Positions 30,132-38,396 of a stretch of DNA of 64,000 bases are shown here, in pieces. Position 1 is the first letter of the stretch, and each line of letters starts with the position of its first letter. The notes beneath the pieces are model-generated. The model saw only the letters and a list, made by a program, of their open reading frames with translations, made no database searches and had not been told where the DNA came from. The stretch spans positions 62,001 through 126,000 of the forward strand of contig NZ_JAMXHT010000009.1 in the NCBI RefSeq assembly GCF_023955655.1, read 5' to 3'. A program made the translations under genes and the position numbers. The stretch comes from Ralstonia soli. GTDB taxonomy: Bacteria > Pseudomonadota > Gammaproteobacteria > Burkholderiales > Burkholderiaceae.

Positions 30132-30578
30132 TTACTTTCTTTGGCAAGACAAAGAAAGTGAGTCAGCCCCGGCAGGGGATGAAACAGGGGATGCACTGCC
30201 GCATCGGAAGTCGGACCTCAAAGGCTCAACGTTGAATCTCCAAGGTCCATCAATGACAGTCAGAGGCTCAACGTTGAATGTTCGAGGTCCATCAATGACA
30301 GTGAAAGACGCAACATTGAGTCTTTGAGAGCCATTGATGACCAACAGAGAGTCAACGCCGAGCGTCTAAGGCTCAACAGTGCGGGCTAAAGGCGCATCAA
30401 TGAGGGTCTGAGGTCCATCGATGCCCCAATTAGGTGCAACAATGAACCTCAGAGACTCACCGTCGAATGTTTGAGAGTCAACGATGCCAGTCAGAGGCTC
30501 AACGATGGCCCTATCAGGTGCAAACATGGGGCTCAGAGCCTCAACCTTCGGCAAATTGGATACAGAAGATGCTTTCAA
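30132..30578 (-). pseudogene. Possible heptapeptide-repeat reading frame antisense to the ureC-ureE gap, with an in-frame TAG
   Basis: From an ATG at 30578 the minus strand is open through the 21-bp array, interrupted only by TAG at 30368-30366, and then continues to a stop at 30132, 148 codons in all. The translation is a run of heptads: VEALSPM, VEPLTGI, then after the stop MVINGSQ, RLNVASF, TVIDGPR, TFNVEPL, TVIDGPW, RFNVEPL. The start overlaps ureE on the opposite strand by 10 bases. I cannot show that it is expressed. It may be a decayed gene, a readthrough gene or chance openness in a repeat; low confidence as a gene. Confidence 0.3.
30222..30557. repeat. Degenerate tandem array, 16 units of exactly 21 bp
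   Basis: Units start at 30222 and recur every 21 bases without any insertion or deletion up to 30557, each opening AGGCTC, AGGTCC, AGAGTC, AGACTC or a close variant. Early units alternate two types (AGGCTCAACGTTGAA... and AGGTCCATCAATGAC...), so a 42-bp superunit is also visible. Strict 21-bp phasing despite base drift means a 7-codon period. On the minus strand it reads as heptads such as TVIDGPR and TFNVEPL with a single TAG (30366-30368). The array stops 12 bases before ureE. Function unknown. Confidence 0.9.
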
Positions 30579-31225
30579 TCGATAAACACTTGCCCGCGCC
30601 GCACGGCCTGGCCACCGTGCTGGTCAAGCGCGCGCCCAAGCTTGTGCTGCTGTTTCTGGAGCGCAGCCGCAGCCGCCTGCGCGCCACGCTCGACGATGGC
30701 CGCGAAGTGGCCGTGGTGCTGCCACGCGGCACCGTCATGCGCGGCGGCGACGTGCTCGTCGCAGAAGACGGCACGCTGATTGAAGTCCAGGCCGCGCCCG
30801 AGCAGGTGCTGCGCGTGACCAGCGACAACCGCCTTGCCCTCATGCGCGCGGCCTACCACCTCGGCAATCGCCACACACCGGTACAGGTCAGCGCCGATGC
30901 ATTGCAGCTCGAAGCCGACCCGGTGCTCGAAGACATGCTCGTACGCCTGGGCGTGACCGTCGCCCATGTGGAAGCGCCGTTCGAGCCCGAAGCCGGCGCC
31001 TACGGCGGTGGCCATCGCCACGGCCATGATGCGACGTTCGAAGAGGACTACGCTGCAGCACAGGCGTTGTTCAACGAGCACCACGGCCACGATCACGGCC
31101 ACTCGCATGACCACGGCCACAGCCACGCGCATGATCATGGGCACAGCCATTCCCATGACCACAGCCACGACCACGGTCATGTACACGGCCCTGGCTGCGG
31201 CCATCACCATCATCACCATGACTAG
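30569..31225 (+). CDS. ureE: Urease accessory protein UreE (nickel metallochaperone) with long His-rich tail
   Basis: UreE (218 aa) delivers Ni2+ to the urease assembly complex. The N-terminal domain starts [15 protein letters not shown]; the C-terminal metal-binding domain has [13 protein letters not shown], with the conserved interface histidine. The last 50 residues hold about 25 histidines in [14 protein letters not shown] runs ending in six consecutive His and Asp. I start at 30569, after ACAGA AG; an in-frame ATG 102 bases upstream would translate the 21-bp repeats and is rejected. The ureF start is 3 bases after the stop. Confidence 0.94.
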   Translation: MLSIDKHLPAPHGLATVLVKRAPKLVLLFLERSRSRLRATLDDGREVAVVLPRGTVMRGGDVLVAEDGTLIEVQAAPEQVLRVTSDNRLALMRAAYHLGNRHTPVQVSADALQLEADPVLEDMLVRLGVTVAHVEAPFEPEAGAYGGGHRHGHDATFEEDYAAAQALFNEHHGHDHGHSHDHGHSHAHDHGHSHSHDHSHDHGHVHGPGCGHHHHHHD

Positions 31226-31228
31226 CCC

Positions 31229-31918
31229 ATGGCCAGCATCACGCAACTGACCGCCTTGCTGCACCTCGCATCCCCCGCATTGCCGGTGGGCGCGTTCAGC
31301 TATTCACAGGGGCTGGAGGCGGCGGTGGATGTGCGGCATGTGACGGATGAAGCGTCGGCTGCGACGTGGATTGCCGAAGGCCTCGACGTGCTCGCCGCGT
31401 GCGAGGCGCCGTTGTGGCTGCTGCAATTTGCCGACTGGCAGGCTGGCCGTTTCGATGCCGTGGCCGAGCGCGATGCGTGGTTTCTCGCCACACGCGAAAC
31501 GCGCGAGCTGCGGCTGGAAACCTCGCAGATGGGCTGGTCGCTCAATCGCCTCATCCAGCAGATGGGGTGGGGCGACGACGCCTTGCGTGCCGCGCTGGCC
31601 GCGCGTGCATCAGTGACGTTTCCGACTGCGTTTGCGGCAGCGGCGGCAGCACTGAACGTTGATCCGCACGATGGCGTGACGGCGTACTGCTTTGCGTGGG
31701 TGGAAAACCAGATGGCCGCGGCGGTGAAGGCTGTGCCGCTCGGGCAGGCCGCGGGGCAGCGCATTCTCTTCGGGCTGCATCCGGCGGTCGCTCGCGCAGT
31801 GGATGAAGCCACGCGCCGCGCGGCGTGCCATCCGCCCGAACTTTCGACGTTTTCGCCGGGGCTGGGCGTGCTGTCGGCCCGGCATGAAACGCAATACTCA
31901 AGACTCTTTCGATCCTGA
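31229..31918 (+). CDS. ureF: Urease accessory protein UreF
   Basis: UreF (229 aa) is an all-helical chaperone that bridges UreD and the GTPase UreG and gates GTP hydrolysis. Family features are [20 protein letters not shown] at the N-terminus and the C-terminal [23 protein letters not shown] is 3 bases after ureE, so the two are coupled. Length is normal. Confidence 0.95.
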   Translation: MASITQLTALLHLASPALPVGAFSYSQGLEAAVDVRHVTDEASAATWIAEGLDVLAACEAPLWLLQFADWQAGRFDAVAERDAWFLATRETRELRLETSQMGWSLNRLIQQMGWGDDALRAALAARASVTFPTAFAAAAAALNVDPHDGVTAYCFAWVENQMAAAVKAVPLGQAAGQRILFGLHPAVARAVDEATRRAACHPPELSTFSPGLGVLSARHETQYSRLFRS

Positions 31919-31929
31919 ACCTGATCATC

Positions 31930-32550
31930 ATGCGTACCAAGAAACTTCCTGCCCTGCGTGTTGGCGTGGGCGGCCCGGTGGGCTCCGGCAAGACGACGCT
32001 GCTGGAGATGCTCTGCAAGGCCATGCGCGAGCGCTACGACCTCGTGGCGATCACCAACGACATCTACACCAAGGAAGACCAGCGCCTGCTCACCATCTCC
32101 GGTGCGTTGCCGGCCGAGCGCATCATGGGTGTGGAGACGGGCGGCTGCCCGCACACCGCCATCCGCGAAGATGCGTCGATCAACCTCGAAGCGGTCGACC
32201 GCATGCTCGCCAAGTTTCCGGATGCCGATGTCGTGTTCATTGAATCGGGCGGCGACAACCTCGCGGCCACGTTCAGCCCCGAGCTGTCTGACCTGACCAT
32301 CTACGTGATCGACGTGGCGGGCGGGGAAAAGATTCCGCGCAAGGGTGGGCCGGGCATCACCAAGTCGGATCTGCTCATCATCAACAAGACGGACCTCGCG
32401 CCGTATGTCGGCGCCAATCTGGAGGTGATGGAGAGCGACACGCGCAAGATGCGTGGCGATCGCCCGTTTGTGATGTGCAACCTGCGGGCGCAGGGCGGGT
32501 TGGATGCGGTGGTCCGCTTCATTGAGAAGCAGGGGATGCTGGCCGCCTGA
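31930..32550 (+). CDS. ureG: Urease accessory GTPase UreG
   Basis: UreG (206 aa) is the SIMIBI-class GTPase that powers nickel insertion into urease. The P-loop [17 protein letters not shown] is at about residues 12-28; the metal-binding Cys-Pro-His motif is in [15 protein letters not shown], and the guanine-specificity [10 protein letters not shown] motif is near residue 150. The gene is 11 bases after ureF and ends the urease cluster. Confidence 0.97.
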   Translation: MRTKKLPALRVGVGGPVGSGKTTLLEMLCKAMRERYDLVAITNDIYTKEDQRLLTISGALPAERIMGVETGGCPHTAIREDASINLEAVDRMLAKFPDADVVFIESGGDNLAATFSPELSDLTIYVIDVAGGEKIPRKGGPGITKSDLLIINKTDLAPYVGANLEVMESDTRKMRGDRPFVMCNLRAQGGLDAVVRFIEKQGMLAA

Positions 32551-32625
32551 GGCGCGCGACGTCGGCACTCGCGATGACACGGCGTGTCAAATCGGCTGTG
32601 GCGTGCGCAAAATCGGAGGTGCCGT

Positions 32626-32934
32626 ATGGGCTCGCGTCTTTGGATCGTGCTGACGGGACTGGGGTGGAGTGCCGCGGCGTGTACACCGCTGGTGGCTGGG
32701 CCGTCTTACACCATGGATGTGCGGCTGCACGACGGCAAACCGGTGCGTTGCGCCATCAACCAGCCGCTGGTGCCACCCAACCCGCCGGGTCCGGCACTCA
32801 CCACGCGCGAGCGCAATGAAGCCGAGGTGCTGGCGTTACAACCGATGCGGTTGGAGGTGGGGCCGAGGGCGCCGTATCCAACGCCCTATACGGCACCGGA
32901 TGTGCAGTGCTTCGCTTTAGGCGGGCAAGGGTGA
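32626..32934 (+). CDS. Small secreted or lipoprotein-like hypothetical protein
   Basis: A 102-aa protein starting at ATG 32626, with a good GGAGG Shine-Dalgarno seven bases upstream. The N-terminus MGSRLWIVLTGLGWSAAACT looks like a signal peptide; Cys19 follows SAAA, which is a loose lipobox. The rest is proline-rich (PPNPPGPALTTRERNEAEV) with two further cysteines (VRCAIN, VQCFAL) that could form a disulfide. I do not recognise the family. It follows ureG by 75 bases and is convergent with the next gene. Confidence 0.6.
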   Translation: MGSRLWIVLTGLGWSAAACTPLVAGPSYTMDVRLHDGKPVRCAINQPLVPPNPPGPALTTRERNEAEVLALQPMRLEVGPRAPYPTPYTAPDVQCFALGGQG

Positions 32935-32947
32935 GCGCGAAGCTGAT

Positions 32948-33607
32948 CTAATACAGCCAGGGAATCAGGCGCCAGGTCCGGGCGCGGTACGCGTCGTACT
33001 CCGCGCCAAACTGCGAGTGCAGCAGGGCTTCTTCGGCGTGCATGCGAGCCACCAGCGGGGGAATGAGCAGCAGCGTAAGAACCACGCCGGCCAGTGCGCG
33101 GAAACCTAGCCCCCACCCCAATGTGGTCACCAGCAACCCCAGGTAGCTCGGGTTGCGCACATGCCGATAGATGCCGCTGGTCACGAGCGTATGGCCGGGT
33201 TGAATCGCCACCAGTCCGCTGAATCGATTGCCCAGCACGTACACCGGCCACAACCGCAGCGCCCCGCCTGCTGCGTAGAGCGCCACGCCCAACCACCGCA
33301 CCGCATCACCATCGATGCACCAAAGGTCATGCCGATCGGTGTACGCCGGCAGCCACGCGCTTGCCAACCCGATCACGCCGAACACCGGCAGCACCCACCG
33401 GTTGGATCGGTCTTCGCGTTCCCCTGCGCTGAGGTTGCCGCCCGCAAACAGCGCCGCGATGGTCAGCAGCACCGTCACCACCACAAGCGCGACTCGAGCA
33501 GGATGCGCAAGCAGCAACCCCACACCGCCCCAGCCGAAGGCAGCCAGGCCAAGATAACCCGCTACGGAAACGATGGCCGCGAGGCCGAGCTTGGGAGACG
33601 CTGCCAT
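32948..33607 (-). CDS. Isoprenylcysteine carboxyl methyltransferase (ICMT)-like membrane protein
   Basis: A 219-aa polytopic protein with about five hydrophobic segments. The C-terminal motif SGIYRHVRNPSYLGLLVTTLG, followed by EEALLHSQFGAEYDAYRARTW, is the signature of the ICMT/phospholipid methyltransferase superfamily (SAM-dependent membrane methyltransferases). In bacteria the substrate is usually unknown. I start at 33607 (MAASPKLG); an upstream in-frame ATG at 33664 is possible and neither has a clear Shine-Dalgarno. It ends 13 bases from the convergent small gene. Confidence 0.75.
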   Translation of the reverse strand: MAASPKLGLAAIVSVAGYLGLAAFGWGGVGLLLAHPARVALVVVTVLLTIAALFAGGNLSAGEREDRSNRWVLPVFGVIGLASAWLPAYTDRHDLWCIDGDAVRWLGVALYAAGGALRLWPVYVLGNRFSGLVAIQPGHTLVTSGIYRHVRNPSYLGLLVTTLGWGLGFRALAGVVLTLLLIPPLVARMHAEEALLHSQFGAEYDAYRARTWRLIPWLY

Positions 33608-33677
33608 GGCATTCCGCAAGAACTGGTGTGAGGCCAGTGTAGGCGGCCAGAACGTCGCACGCATTGACGGCTGCCAA

Positions 33678-33712
33678 AAGAAAAGGCCGCATCACGCGGC
33701 CTGTTTTCCCAG
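33678..33712 (-). terminator. Terminator of the Nu-class glutathione transferase gene
   Basis: On the minus strand an AGGCCGC / GCGGCCT stem with a short loop is followed by TTTTCTTTT. It lies just downstream of the stop of the transferase gene at 33726. Confidence 0.75.
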
Positions 33713-33725
33713 AGTCGTGCGGTAA

Positions 33726-34418
33726 TCAGCGGCGCTCGTACTGCGTCGCACCGAACAGGATCTCCTTCGCCTTGTCATCCTGCACGGCGGGGCGTTCCTT
33801 GGCCAGTACTTTCACGGCGCGCTGTACGGCGGGGCGTTCTTCAATGGCTTCAAACCAGCGCTGCAGCTTCGGGTAGTCCGACAGCTCGATCCCCTGGCCC
33901 TTCCAGTTGCGCAGCCACGGCCATGTGGCGATGTCGGCGATGGAGTATTCGGGGCCACCCAGGTATTTCGATTCCGACAGGCGCTTGTCGATCACGCCAT
34001 ACAGACGCTTGGCCTCGTTGGTGTAGCGATTGATCGCGTACTCGATCTTCTCCGGCGCGTAGAGGCGGAAGTGGTGCGTCTGGCCGAGCATCGGGCCGAC
34101 GCCGCCCATCTGGAACATCAGCCACTGCAGCACTTCGTACTTGCCGCGCACATCGTCGGGCAGGAACTTGCCCGTCTTGCCGGCCAGATACAGCAGGATC
34201 GCGCCCGATTCGAACAGCGAGATGGGTTTGCCGTCCGGGCCATCCTGATCGACGATGGCCGGGATCTTGTTGTTCGGGCTGATCTTGAGGAAATCGGGTT
34301 TGAACTGGTCACCGGCGCCGATGTTGATGCCGTGGACGCGGTAAGGCAGCCCGCATTCCTCCAGCATGATGTGCACCTTGTGCCCGTTGGGCGTGGCCCA
34401 GCTATAGACGTCGATCAT
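33726..34418 (-). CDS. Glutathione S-transferase, Nu-class/YfcG-YghU type
   Basis: A 230-aa cytosolic protein with a thioredoxin-like N-terminal domain and an all-helical C-terminal domain. The motif YSWATPNGHKVHIMLEE near residue 5 is typical of YfcG/YghU enzymes, which act as glutathione-dependent disulfide-bond reductases. The pocket motif FESGAILLYLAGKTG is intact. I start at ATG 34418, preceded by CAGGAGCACGCAAG; an upstream start would add 15 residues. It has its own terminator and lies downstream of an ACAD10/11-like dehydrogenase. Confidence 0.88.
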   Translation of the reverse strand: MIDVYSWATPNGHKVHIMLEECGLPYRVHGINIGAGDQFKPDFLKISPNNKIPAIVDQDGPDGKPISLFESGAILLYLAGKTGKFLPDDVRGKYEVLQWLMFQMGGVGPMLGQTHHFRLYAPEKIEYAINRYTNEAKRLYGVIDKRLSESKYLGGPEYSIADIATWPWLRNWKGQGIELSDYPKLQRWFEAIEERPAVQRAVKVLAKERPAVQDDKAKEILFGATQYERR

Positions 34419-34507
34419 GACTTGCGTGCTCCTGAACGAGAGGGGGGAGAGATAGCCGGTCATTCAAGCACAGAACGCCAAAGCGCGCAGACGGCGCCCA
34501 CGGGCAA

Positions 34508-34536
34508 AAAAAATCCCCGCTTGCTGCGGGGATTAA
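34508..34536 (-). terminator. Terminator of the ACAD10/11-like dehydrogenase gene
   Basis: On the minus strand AATCCCCGC pairs with GCGGGGATT around AGCAA, followed by a run of T's. It lies 30 bases downstream of the dehydrogenase stop and separates it from the glutathione transferase gene. Confidence 0.88.
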
Positions 34537-34565
34537 GGAGTGAACGGTAAAAACCGTGCGGACGA

Positions 34566-35828
<1,263 letters not shown>

Positions 35829-35886
35829 GGGGTCTCCTCAGTACATCGAACAAGCGTCTTGAACGCGCAATCACAATCAATCAATG

Positions 35887-36342
35887 TCAGACCGGTCCGG
35901 CGATGCGACCGCCGAGCACCGCAAACACGGCACTGGCGCGGGCAATCAGCCGGTCGCCGCGGTGGAACAGGGCCTGCGCAAAGGCCAGCTTGCTGCCGGT
36001 GCGCAATCCTTCCGGGGTGATCTCGATCCAGTCGCCTTGCGCCGCCGAGGCGATGAAATCCACGGTGAGGCTGGCGGTGGACATGGCGAGCACGCCTTCG
36101 TTGCTGTCGCCGCTGGCAGGGTCGGCCAGGCAGTAGCCCAGCGCCGCGTCCGCCAGCGATGCCACCACACCGCCGTGCAGCATGCCGCGCCGGTTCAGGT
36201 GGTGGTGCCCCACGTGAAAACCCATCACCATCGATGGCCCCATCCCACGCGCATACACGGGCCCCAGCATGGTGAGGAAGGGGCTCGGTTTATTCAGCCG
36301 GTCAAAGCCGGCGGGCGCGCTAGGGTGGGTCGCTGTGGTCAT
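35887..36342 (-). CDS. PaaI-type hot-dog thioesterase
   Basis: A 151-aa hot-dog-fold protein with the PaaI/COG2050 signature HHLNRRGMLHGGVVASLADAALGY and a later STASLTVDFIASAAQGD. Such enzymes hydrolyse acyl-CoA or aryl-CoA thioesters. Three in-frame starts exist (36378, 36363, 36342), none with a strong Shine-Dalgarno; I use MTTATHPSAP. It lies directly upstream of the ACAD10/11-like gene and is divergent from a LysR gene, which may regulate it. Confidence 0.82.
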   Translation of the reverse strand: MTTATHPSAPAGFDRLNKPSPFLTMLGPVYARGMGPSMVMGFHVGHHHLNRRGMLHGGVVASLADAALGYCLADPASGDSNEGVLAMSTASLTVDFIASAAQGDWIEITPEGLRTGSKLAFAQALFHRGDRLIARASAVFAVLGGRIAGPV

Positions 36343-36434
36343 GGCACGTGGCAGAACACACATCAATGCACGCAGCATAAGCCTTCGCCTACAATAAGAG
36401 AAATGAATTTACTGGATTGTCGTTCATCAATGCG

Positions 36435-37382
36435 ATGCATATATCCCGGGTCGATCTGAATCTGTTCGTGGTCTTCGATGCCATTTACACGGAAGGCGGG
36501 ATCACGGCGGCCGCGCGCACGCTGAATCTGACGCAACCGGCTGTCAGCCATGCATTGGGGCGCCTGCGTGAGTTGTTCGACGACCCGCTGTTCGAGCGGC
36601 GCGGGCAGGGCATGGTGCCGACCCCGCTGGCCCGCACGCTGATTGCCGAAGTGCGCACGGCGCTGCAGGGCTTTGAGCGCACGTTGCGGGAGGGCACGCG
36701 CTTTGACCCGGCCACGAGTGAACGCCGCTTCACGATTTCGATGCGCGACGCGTTGGAAGCGACGCTGCTGCCGCCCCTGATGGCCGCCATCGCCAAGGAA
36801 GCGCCGCGTATTGACGTCACCACGGTGCGAGGCGACCGCCGCCAGCTCGAAGCCGAGTTGCTGGCTGGCGGCATCGACGCGGCGGCGGACATTCTGTTGC
36901 CGGCGTCGACGGCCATCCGCCATGCGCCGATCCTGGCCGACCCGATGGTGGTGCTGGCGCGCCCAGGGCACCCGCTCACTCAGGGGCCGCTCACGCTGGA
37001 TCGCTACCTGGCCTGCGAGCACGTGCAGGTGTCGTCAAGGCGGCGCGGGGCGGGGCTGGAGGATGTGGAGTTGCGCCGGCTGGGGCGCGAGCGCCGGGTG
37101 CGCCTGCGCTGCCAGCATTACGCGGCGGCCTGCCGCGTTGTGAGCTGCACCGACTGGCTTGTCACGCTGCCGGTGCGCTATGCGCGCATTGCCAACGAGC
37201 CGTATGGCAACGTCATGCTGCCGGTGCCGTTCAAGGTGCCGGCGCTGGAGCTCTACCTGTACTGGCATGCCAACAGCGACCAGGATGCCGCCAGCCGCTG
37301 GTTGCGCGATCACATATTCGCGGCGATGGCCGAGGTGGCCTTGGATGAGGCCGCAGCCGCCTTCGCGGACGGGAACGGATAG
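36435..37382 (+). CDS. LysR-family transcriptional regulator 1
   Basis: A 315-aa LysR regulator. The N-terminal helix-turn-helix (about residues 5-65) includes GGITAAARTLNLTQPAVSHA and LGRLRELFDDPLFERRG; the rest is the periplasmic-binding-like effector domain. The start at 36435 (MHISRVDLNLF) is the standard position; a TTG 18 bases upstream is less likely. It is divergent from the thioesterase/dehydrogenase pair, which it may control. Its 3' end overlaps the convergent second LysR gene by 73 bases. Confidence 0.88.
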   Translation: MHISRVDLNLFVVFDAIYTEGGITAAARTLNLTQPAVSHALGRLRELFDDPLFERRGQGMVPTPLARTLIAEVRTALQGFERTLREGTRFDPATSERRFTISMRDALEATLLPPLMAAIAKEAPRIDVTTVRGDRRQLEAELLAGGIDAAADILLPASTAIRHAPILADPMVVLARPGHPLTQGPLTLDRYLACEHVQVSSRRRGAGLEDVELRRLGRERRVRLRCQHYAAACRVVSCTDWLVTLPVRYARIANEPYGNVMLPVPFKVPALELYLYWHANSDQDAASRWLRDHIFAAMAEVALDEAAAAFADGNG

Positions 37383-38278
37383 CGCGCGCTGAATTCTGCA
37401 AAACGCGCGGCGAGAAAGTCCGCACAGGCCGTCAGCCGTGCCGGGCGATGGCGCCGCGCAAGGCTCACGAGCTGCAGCGGCGTGGGCGCGTGGCTCCAGG
37501 CGTGCAGGGCTACTTCCAGCCGGCCGGCGTACACGTCTTGCGCCACATCCAGCCACGACTTGAATGCGAGCCCGCGTCCGGCGACAGCCCAGTCGCGCAC
37601 GACGGCGCCGTCATCGCATTGGAAGTCGCCGCGCACGTCGATGGGGGCGGGGCCGCTTGCATGCGTGAGCTGCCAGCGCGTGACGGGCTCGCCGTTGCGC
37701 AAGAGGATCAGGCAGCGGTGGTCGGCCAGATCGCTCGGGTGCGCGGGGCGGCCATGCTGCTTGAAGTACGACGGCGCGCCCACGATCACGCGCGGGTGGG
37801 ACGCCAGCGGCCGCCGCACCAGCGCCGAATCCTGCAGGTGCCCGTAGCGCAGCGCGAAATCGAGGTCTTCGCGCATCAGGTCCGCCAGCCGGTCGCCCAG
37901 CACCAGGGTGACGCGCACGCCGGGGTGCGTATCGCAGAAGGCATCGAGCCACGGGCGTAGGATGTGCCGCCCCAGGTCTGATGTGGCGGCAATGCGGATC
38001 GGGCCGGACAGCTCGGTACGGTCCTGGCCGAGGCTTTCCGCGCCTTCGTCCAGCGCTTCGAGCGCCTGTCTCGCATACCCTAGATAACGCTGGCCGGCTT
38101 CGGTGGGCCGCATGCTGCGCGTGGTGCGCTCGAACAGGCGCGCACCCAGTTCGGTTTCCACACGCTTGAGCGCGGCACTGGCGGTTGCAGGCAGCCAGCC
38201 AAGCTGCCGGGCAGCGGCGGAGAGGTTGCCGGCGTCAGCAATGCGCACCAGCAGGCGGAGGTCGTCGAGGGCGATCAT
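37310..38278 (-). CDS. LysR-family transcriptional regulator 2
   Basis: A 322-aa LysR regulator. Its winged helix-turn-helix contains GNLSAAARQLGWLPATASAA and LGARLFERTTRSMRPTEAG, and an effector domain follows (RIAATSDLGRHILRP). It is divergent from a short-chain dehydrogenase/VOC gene pair, the usual sign that it controls that pair. The start ATG 38278 is preferred over a TTG six bases upstream. The C-terminal 24 codons lie antisense to the end of the other LysR gene. Confidence 0.88.
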   Translation of the reverse strand: MIALDDLRLLVRIADAGNLSAAARQLGWLPATASAALKRVETELGARLFERTTRSMRPTEAGQRYLGYARQALEALDEGAESLGQDRTELSGPIRIAATSDLGRHILRPWLDAFCDTHPGVRVTLVLGDRLADLMREDLDFALRYGHLQDSALVRRPLASHPRVIVGAPSYFKQHGRPAHPSDLADHRCLILLRNGEPVTRWQLTHASGPAPIDVRGDFQCDDGAVVRDWAVAGRGLAFKSWLDVAQDVYAGRLEVALHAWSHAPTPLQLVSLARRHRPARLTACADFLAARFAEFSARYPFPSAKAAAASSKATSAIAANM

Positions 38279-38280
38279 TG

Positions 38281-38340
38281 TCAAAGCAGATTTGGAGAAT
38301 CATCAAAGCATAGCCAGATTATCTTGCTTTTGTTTGATGA
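38281..38340. promoter_or_regulatory. Probable LysR operator between the regulator and the SDR gene
   Basis: The divergent intergenic region has TCATCAAA (38300-38307) and its exact complement TTTGATGA (38333-38340), 25 bases apart, plus a direct repeat TCAAAGCA at 38281 and 38303. Such dyads between a LysR gene and its divergent target are typical binding sites. Assignment is by position and symmetry only. Confidence 0.5.
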
Positions 38341-38396
38341 AAGAATGGCCCCAATCGATGGACGGTTTCTCTTTCTTCTTCTCAAGGAGCGTTGGC

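Larger units (their letters stand above)
29684..30179. repeat. Nested inverted-repeat element, 496 bp
   Basis: The outer arms 29684-29761 (78 nt) and 30105-30179 (75 nt) are near-perfect reverse complements, differing by one substitution and three single-base indels in A/T runs. Inside lie two hairpins of exactly 93 nt each, 29770-29862 and 30005-30097, both bounded by CCTTGAATTT and its complement, and mutually inverted in their cores. A third pair of short arms sits at 29860-29878 and 29989-30008 (GGCGCCATC-type). A unique centre of about 110 bp remains. I recall similar short Lys/Ser-rich spurious frames in other Burkholderiales and xanthomonad genomes, suggesting a dispersed family. Confidence 0.85.
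29628..30568. other. 941-bp non-coding insert between ureC and ureE
   Basis: This stretch splits the usual ureABC-EFG order. It contains a large nested inverted repeat (29684-30179) followed without a gap of note by a 16-copy 21-bp tandem array (30222-30557) that ends 12 bases before ureE. A 177-codon open frame covers 29628-30161 on the plus strand, but its product follows the inverted repeat (the SLSCQRK peptide appears at both ends by symmetry) and I do not accept it as a gene. No promoter for ureE could be picked with confidence. Confidence 0.8.

Noticed and set aside
29628-30161. A 177-codon plus-strand open frame after ureC
   Set aside because: It runs through the nested inverted repeat, its two ends encode the same short peptide because of the symmetry, and the product is Arg/Lys-rich with no domain. 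Best explained as chance openness in a repeat element.
30222-30557. The 21-bp array as a CRISPR array
   Set aside because: Units are contiguous, with no spacers, strongly divergent from each other, and no cas genes are present in the window.
30467-30568. A 34-residue N-terminal extension of UreE read from the repeat array
   Set aside because: UreE starts conventionally at [13 protein letters not shown], and the extension would translate the degenerate repeats; no Shine-Dalgarno supports the upstream ATG.
32584-32625. A longer start for the small lipoprotein-like gene
   Set aside because: ATG 32626 has a GGAGG site seven bases upstream and begins a plausible signal peptide; the longer form adds a basic leader without a ribosome site.
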